The position numbers and the translations under genes were made by a program. Under the pieces are notes generated by a model. That model saw nothing but the letters and a program-made list of their open reading frames with translations. It was not told the DNA's origin and searched no databases. This document shows, one piece after another, positions 58,140 to 64,000 of a stretch of DNA of 64,000 nt; position 1 is the first letter of the stretch; the number at the start of each line of letters is the position of its first letter. The stretch comes from Ashinkailepas kermadecensis (Eukaryota > Arthropoda > Thecostraca > Neolepadidae), in contig JAOTOM010003863.1 in assembly GCA_034440615.1 (NCBI GenBank), forward strand, positions 127,856 to 191,855. Reading direction: 5' to 3'.

Positions 58140-61100
58140 AATTCAGCTGACCCCTGGACACTACACAGACTGTCAGAGCGTGTGATTCCATAGCTGACCC
58201 CTGGACACTGCACAGACTGTCAGAGCGTGTGATGTCATGGCTGACCCCTGGACACTATACAGACTGTCGGAGCGTGTGATGTCATGGCTGACCCCTGGAC
58301 ACTACACAGACTGTCAGAGCGTGTAGTATCATGGTTTACCCCTGGGCACTGCACAGACTGTCAGAGCGTGTGGTGCCATAGCTGACCCCTGGACACTACA
58401 CAGACTGTCAGAGCGTGTGATGTCATGGCTGACCCCTGGACACTATACAGACTGTCAGAGCGTGTGGTGCCATAGCTGACCCCTGGACACTGCACAGACT
58501 GTCGGAGCGTGTAGTGTCATGGCTGACCCCTGTACACTACACAGACTGTCGGAGCGTGTGATGTCATGGCTTACCCCTGTACACTACACAGACTGTCGGA
58601 GCGTGTGGTACCATAGCTGACCCCTGGACACTGCACAGACTGTCAGAGCGTGTGTTGCCATGGCTGACCCCTGGACACTGCACAGACTGTCGGAGCGTGT
58701 GGTACCATAGCTGACCCCTGGACACTGTACAGACTGTCAGAGCGTGTGATGTCATGGCTGACACCTGGACACTGCACAGACTGTCGGAGCGTGTGGTACC
58801 ATAGCTGACCCCTGGACACTGTACAGACTGTCAGAGCGTGTGATGTCATGGCTGACCCCTGGACACTGCACAGACTGTCGGAGCGTGTGTTGTCATGGCT
58901 GACCCCTGGACACTACACAGACTGTCAGAGCGTGTGGTGCCATAGCTGACCCCTGGACACTACACAGACTGTCAGAGCGTGTGGTGCCATAGCTGAACCC
59001 TGGACACTACACAGACTGTCAGAGCGTGTGGTGCCATGGCTGACCCCTGGACACTGTACAGACTGTCAGAGCGTGTGGTGCCATAGCTGACCCCTGGACA
59101 CTACACAGACTGTCAGAGCGTGTGGTGCCATAGCTGACCCCTGGACACTACACAGACTGTCAGAGCGTGTGGTGCCATGGCTGACCCCTGGACACTGTAC
59201 AGACTGTCAGAGCGTGTGGTGTCATAGCTGACCCCTGGACACTACACAGACTGTCAGAGCGTGTGGTGCCATAGCTGACCCCTGGACACTGCACAGACTG
59301 TCAGAGCGTGGGGTGCCACAGCTGACCCCTGGACACTACACAGACTGTCAGAGCGTGTGGTGCCATAGCTGACCCCTGGACACTGCACAGACTGTCAGAG
59401 CGTGGTGGTGCCATAGCTGACCCCTGGACACTACACAGACTGTCAGAGCGTGTGGTGCCATAGCTGACCCCTGGACACTACACAGACTGTCAGAGCGTGT
59501 GGTGCCATAGCTGACCCCTGGACACTGCACAGACTGTCAGAGCGTGGGGTGCCATAGCTGACCCCTGGACACTACACAGACTGTCAGAGCGTGTGGTGCC
59601 ATGGCTGACCCCTGGACACTGTACAGACTGTCAGAGCGTGTGGTGTCATAGCTGACCCCTGGACACTACACAGACTGTCAGAGCGTGTGGTGCCATAGCT
59701 GAACCCTGGACACTACACAGACTGTCAGAGCGTGTGGTGCCATGGCTGACCCCTGGACACTGTACAGACTGTCAGAGCGTGTGGTGCCATAGCTGACCCC
59801 TGGACACTACACAGACTGTCAGAGCGTGTGGTGCCATAGCTGACCCCTGGACACTACACAGACTGTCAGAGCGTGTGGTGCCATGGCTGACCCCTGGACA
59901 CTGTACAGACTGTCAGAGCGTGTGGTGTCATAGCTGACCCCTGGACACTACACAGACTGTCAGAGCGTGTGGTGCCATGGCTGACCCCTGGACACTGCAC
60001 AGACTGTCAGAGCGTGTGGTGCCATAGCTGACCCCTGGACACTGTACAGACTGTCAGAGCGTGTGGTACCATAGCTGACCCCTGGACACTGTACAGACTG
60101 TCAGAGCGTGTGATGTCATGGCTGACCCCTGGACACTGCACAGACTGTCGGAGCGTGTGTTGCCATGGCTGACCCCTGGACACTACACAGACTGTCAGAG
60201 CGTGTGGTGCCATGGCTGACCCCTGGACACTGCACAGACTGTCAGAGCGTGTGGTGCCATAGCTGACCCCTGGACACTACACAGACTGTCAGAGCGTGTG
60301 ATGTCATGGCTGACCCCTGGACACTGCACAGACTGTCAGAGCGTGTGTTGCCATGGCTGACCCCTGGACACTACACAGACTGTCAGAGCGTGTGGTGCCA
60401 TAGCTGATCCCTGGACTAGTGTCCAGGGTCCAGCTGACACAGACTGTCAGAGCGTGTGATGTCATGGCTGACCCCTGGACACTGCACAGACTGTCAGAGC
60501 GTGTGGTGCCATGGCTGACCCCTGGACACTACACAGACTGTCAGAGCGTGTGGTGTCATGGCTGACCCCTGGACACTACACAGACTGTCAGAGCGTGTGG
60601 TGCCATAGCTGACCCCTGGACACTACACAGACTGTCAGAGCGTGTGATGTCATGGCTGACCCCTGGACACTACACAGACTGTCAGAGCGTGTGGTGCCAT
60701 AGCTGACCCCTGGACACTGTACAGACTGTCAGAGCGTGTGATGTCATGGCTGACCCCTGGACACTGCACAGACTGTCAGAGCGTGTGGTGCCATAGCTGA
60801 CCCCTGGACACTGCACAGACTGTCAGAGCGTGTGATGTCATGGCTGACCCCTGGACACTGCACAGACTGTCGGAGCGTGTGGTGCCATAGCTGATCCCTG
60901 GACACTGCACAGACTGTCGGAGCGTGTGATGTCATGGCTGACCCCTGGACACTGCACAGACTGTCAGAGCGTGTGATGCCATGGCTGACCCCTGGACACT
61001 ACACAGACTGTCGGAGCGTGTGGTGCCATAGCTGATCCCCTGGACACTGCACAGACTGTCAGAGCGTGTGGGCCCATGGCTGACCCCTGGACACTACACA

Positions 61101-61402
61101 GACTGTCAGAGCGTGTGATGTCATGGCTGACCCCTGGACACTACACAGACTGTCAGAGCGTGTGGTGCCATAGCTGACCCCTGGACACTGCACAGACTGT
61201 CAGAGCGTGTGGTGCCATGGCTGACCCCTGGACACTGTACAGACTGTCAGAGCATGTGGTGCCATAGCTGACCCCTGGACACTACACAGACTGTCAGAGC
61301 GTGTGGTGCCATAGCTGATCCCTGGACACTACACAGACTGTCAGAGCGTGTGGTGCCATGGCTGACCCCTGGACACTGCACAGACTGTCGGAGCGTGTGA
61401 TT
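58140..61402. repeat. 47-bp minisatellite, about 69 units
   Basis: The unit is GCTGACCCCTGGACACTGCA plus CAGACTGTCAGAGCGTGTGR and TGYCATR, with a 47-bp period. Variable sites are TACACA, TGCACA or TATACA; CAG or CGG; and GGTGCCATAG or GATGTCATGG. One unit at about 60403-60440 contains an inverted piece. The array fills most of EFR3 intron 4. Confidence 0.97.
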
Positions 61403-62304
61403 GGTGCACGCGGTATGGATCTCACCGATGTATGCCGGTGGTGCACGCAGTGGAGATCTAACCGACGCGTGCGGTGGGTCGAACCGTGTATGGGCGCTAA
61501 ATGACCTTGTAGTCAGCGTGCCGTTAAGCCCAAATAATCAATCGACTCGAACTTTGTCTTGCCAAGACGGAGGAAATGAACGAAATGCAACGCTGTATGC
61601 CTGAGCTGCCGAGGCAGTGTGTTACTTGCTGCTATTCTACGTATCACGTTTAATTTTAAATATGTAACTTCTATTTTTAATAATATAGTTAATGAAATCA
61701 CTTAAATAATTACTTAATACTATAATTGAACTAATTTAATATGAGTAAGTAATTAATAATTTCATTGAAATATATTATAATACTTTAGTTAATAAATATA
61801 ATTTAATTTGGTATCATTATTATAGTGTTGGTAGGCTTCAACATATTTATAGTTTGATGACTCAAATATATTCGAAACTTTCTTAATTACGGTTCAGTTT
61901 TGACAGGTTGTGTATCTGACGTTGTTTGGCAGGCATTTTCACGACGTCATCGTGACCTCAGAATTGGAAAATATTGCTCACGGCATAAATCACTTGATGT
62001 CGCGCTCTGAATCATTCTGCTCAGAAGGAATCATCAAAAGCTAACATCGTGTCACCACTCACTAGTCGTCACCGCCTGCCACGCGGATTATTTTGGGCAC
62101 CTCCACCCACTGCCTCGTCGCCCTCTATTTACCACTGTCCATCCATACCCAGGTGGTGACTGCCATCCAACCAACTGGCCTGTGATCACAGGCAGACATT
62201 GTATGCCAGGTGGTTGCCAGATTTTCGTTGCGCTGTGGTTGCTGTAGCGGCGAGCTGAGTTTCGTTACGCAGATTTCCGTTACTGTAGCGACGAGCTGCA
62301 GTCG
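61403..62304. other. No gene; AT-rich inverted repeat
   Basis: An AT-rich block at about 61620-61810 contains imperfect inverted arms (around aataattacttaat and taagtaattaataatttcat). No coding sequence was recognised. Confidence 0.45.
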
Positions 62305-62430
62305 GGACGCAGCAGCTGTACCGTGCGTGTTGCTGTGCGTCCAGGGACGCAGCAGCTATCCCGTCCGAGTTACCGTGCGTTCATGGACGCAGCAGCTGTC
62401 CCGTCCGAGTTACTGTGCGTCTAGGGATGC
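62305..62430. repeat. 40-bp tandem repeat, three units
   Basis: GGACGCAGCAGCT at 62305, 62345 and 62385, with CCGTCCGAGTTACYGTGCGT between. It lies about 50-180 bp upstream of the EFR3 exon 5 acceptor. Confidence 0.88.
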
Positions 62431-62482
62431 TTTAGAGGCTCAACATTCGTTAGCGAGCGCAAGCGGTGGATTGTGCCGGCAG

Positions 62483-62590
62483 TTCGTCAGGTTCTCCAAC
62501 ATCACCGAAGACACGCCGTCGTACCATCGCCGATACGACTTCTTCGTCTCCAAGTTCTCTTCCATGTGCCACTCGGCGCACGCGTCTCCG
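62483..62590 (+). CDS. EFR3: EFR3 exon: FVRFSNITEDTPSYHRRYDF... segment
   Basis: This exon encodes FVRFSNITEDTPSYHRRYDF followed by FVSKFSSMCHSAHASP, one of the most conserved stretches of EFR3 (EDTPSYHRRYDFF). The acceptor is tgccggcag, ending at 62482, in phase 0 and in frame with the previous exon. The proposed donor is CCG|GTGACT, with GT at 62591. It is a weak match to the consensus but lies where the homology stops; reading on reaches a TGA at about 62615. The exon would be 108 nt, or 36 codons. The rest of the protein, most of its roughly 800 residues, must lie beyond the window. A 40-bp repeat lies just upstream and a long composite minisatellite just downstream. Confidence 0.88.
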
Positions 62591-62618
62591 GTGACTAGGG
62601 TGGAGTGGACGGTCTGAG

Positions 62619-64000
62619 GGACTACAGGTGGGTGTCCGTCGCCGGGGATGGCATGTAACAGTGGTTGGGGACTACAGGTGGGTGTCCGTCACCGGGGTGT
62701 GGCTGTGACTGCAGGTGGGTGGCCGTCACCGGGGTGTGGCTGTGACTACAGGTGGGTGTCCGTCGCCGGGGGATGTGATGGGCATGATAACAGTGGTATG
62801 ATGGGGACTACAGGTGGGTGTCCGTCACCGGGGTGTGGCTGGGACTGCAGGTGGGTGTCCGTCACCGGGGTGTGGCTGTGACTACAGGTGGGTGTCCGTC
62901 GCCGGGATGTGATGGGCATGATAACAGTGGTATGATGGGGACTACAGGTGGGTGTCCGTCACCGGGGTGTGGCTGTGACTGCAGGTGGGTGTCCGTCACC
63001 GGGGTGTGGCTGTGACTACAGGTGGGTGTCCGTCACCGGGGTGTGGCTGGGACTGCAGGTGGGTGTCCGTCGCCGGGATGTGATGGGCATGATAACAGTG
63101 GTATGCTGGGGACTACAGGTGGGTGGCCGTCACCGGGGTGTGGCTGTGACTGCAGGTGGGTGTCCGTCACCGGGGTGTGATGGGCATGCTAACAGTGGTA
63201 TGCTGGGGACTACAGGTGGGTGGCCGTCACTGGGGTGTGGCTGGGACTACAGGTGGGTGTCCGTCACCGGGGTGTGGCTGTGACTACAGGTGGGTGTCCG
63301 TCGCCGGGAGGAAAGTGGTATGATGGGGACTACAGGTGGGTGGCCGTCACCGGGGTGTGGCTGTGACTGCAGGTGGGTGGCCGTCACCGGGGTGTGGCTG
63401 GGACTACAGGTGGGTGTCCGTCGCCGGGATGTGATGGGCATGATAACAGTGGTATGATGGGGACTACAGGTGGGTGTCCGTCACCGGGGTGTGGCTGTGA
63501 CTGCAGGTGGGTGGCCGTCACCGGGGTGTGGCTGTGACTACAGGTGGGTGTCCGTCGCCGGGATGTGATGGGCATGATAACAGTGGTATGATGGGGACTA
63601 CAGGTGGGTGTCCGTCACCGGGGTGTGGCTGTGACTACAGGTGGGTGGCCGTCGCCGGGGTGTGGGCATGCTAACAGTGGTATGATGGGGACTACAGGTG
63701 GGTGTCCGTCGCCGGGATGTGATGGGCATGATAACAGTGGTATGATGGGGACTACAGGTGGGTGTCCGTCACTGGGGTGTGGCTGTGACTGCAGGTGGGT
63801 GGCCGTCACCGGGGTGTGGCTGTGACTACAGGTGGGTGTCCGTCGCCGGGATGTGATGGGCATGATAACCGTGGTATGATGGGGACTACAGGTGGGTGTC
63901 CGTCACCGGGGTGTGGCTGGGACTACAGGTGGGTGGCCGTCACCGGGGTGTGATGGGCATGCTAACAGTGGTATGATGGGGACTACAGGTGGGTGTCCGT
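62619..64000. repeat. Composite 37/60-bp minisatellite, continuing past the window
   Basis: The 37-bp unit is GACTRCAGGTGGGTGKCCGT plus CACCGGGGTGTGGCTGT. A 60-bp relative ends GGGATGTGATGGGCATGATA and ACAGTGGTATGATGGG. Short and long units alternate in a higher-order pattern. Every unit has CAGGTGGGT, a close match to a 5' splice site. It starts about 30 bp after the EFR3 exon 5 donor. Confidence 0.93.

Overview
The window is eukaryotic nuclear DNA: coding sequence is split into short exons with GT/AG borders, and most of the rest is minisatellite, microsatellite and transposon remains. An arthropod is the best guess, because degenerate TTAGG-type repeats (the usual arthropod telomere motif) occur at 52.9-53.7 kb and the host gene resembles arthropod EFR3 (rolling blackout / stambha A). 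The species cannot be named from sequence alone; a crustacean is plausible but unproven.

Layout. One plus-strand gene spans the window. Four consecutive exons of EFR3, the membrane anchor of the PI4-kinase III-alpha complex, lie at 2798-2874, 36638-36765, 56761-56911 and 62483-62590. Their phases fit at all three junctions, separated by introns of about 33.8, 20.0 and 5.6 kb. Exon 1 lies upstream, and most of the HEAT/ARM-repeat body lies downstream. Two paralogous two-exon secreted serpin genes (4547-6276 and 27720-29420) lie on the opposite strand inside the first of these introns. They arose by segmental duplication, and their reactive-centre loops have diverged.

The introns are dominated by repeats. 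They include a 7.3-kb satellite of 58-bp units (18.0-25.4 kb), a 26-bp relative of it at 3.0 kb, and a 47-bp array of about 3.3 kb (58.1-61.4 kb). There are also a 30-bp array (43.5-45.0 kb), a 32-bp array (32.2-32.8 kb), a composite 37/60-bp array at the right end, a 1-kb CTGT array, a 0.3-kb CTCTGT array and hexamer-structured GT repeats. Mobile DNA includes a broken I-type non-LTR retrotransposon (about 16.56-11.65 kb, minus), a C-terminal fragment of a second LINE (53.8-54.3 kb), four copies of one tRNA-derived SINE (one with a perfect 15-bp target duplication, one inserted into the CTGT array), a second tRNA-like SINE, and foldback-like elements.

The most unusual pattern is that every EFR3 exon has tandem repeats close to a splice site. 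At exon 4 an 89-bp tandem duplication has copied the acceptor AG plus the start of the exon twice, making two decoy acceptors that run into a stop codon. No prokaryotic operon, CRISPR, rRNA or intact tRNA gene was seen.
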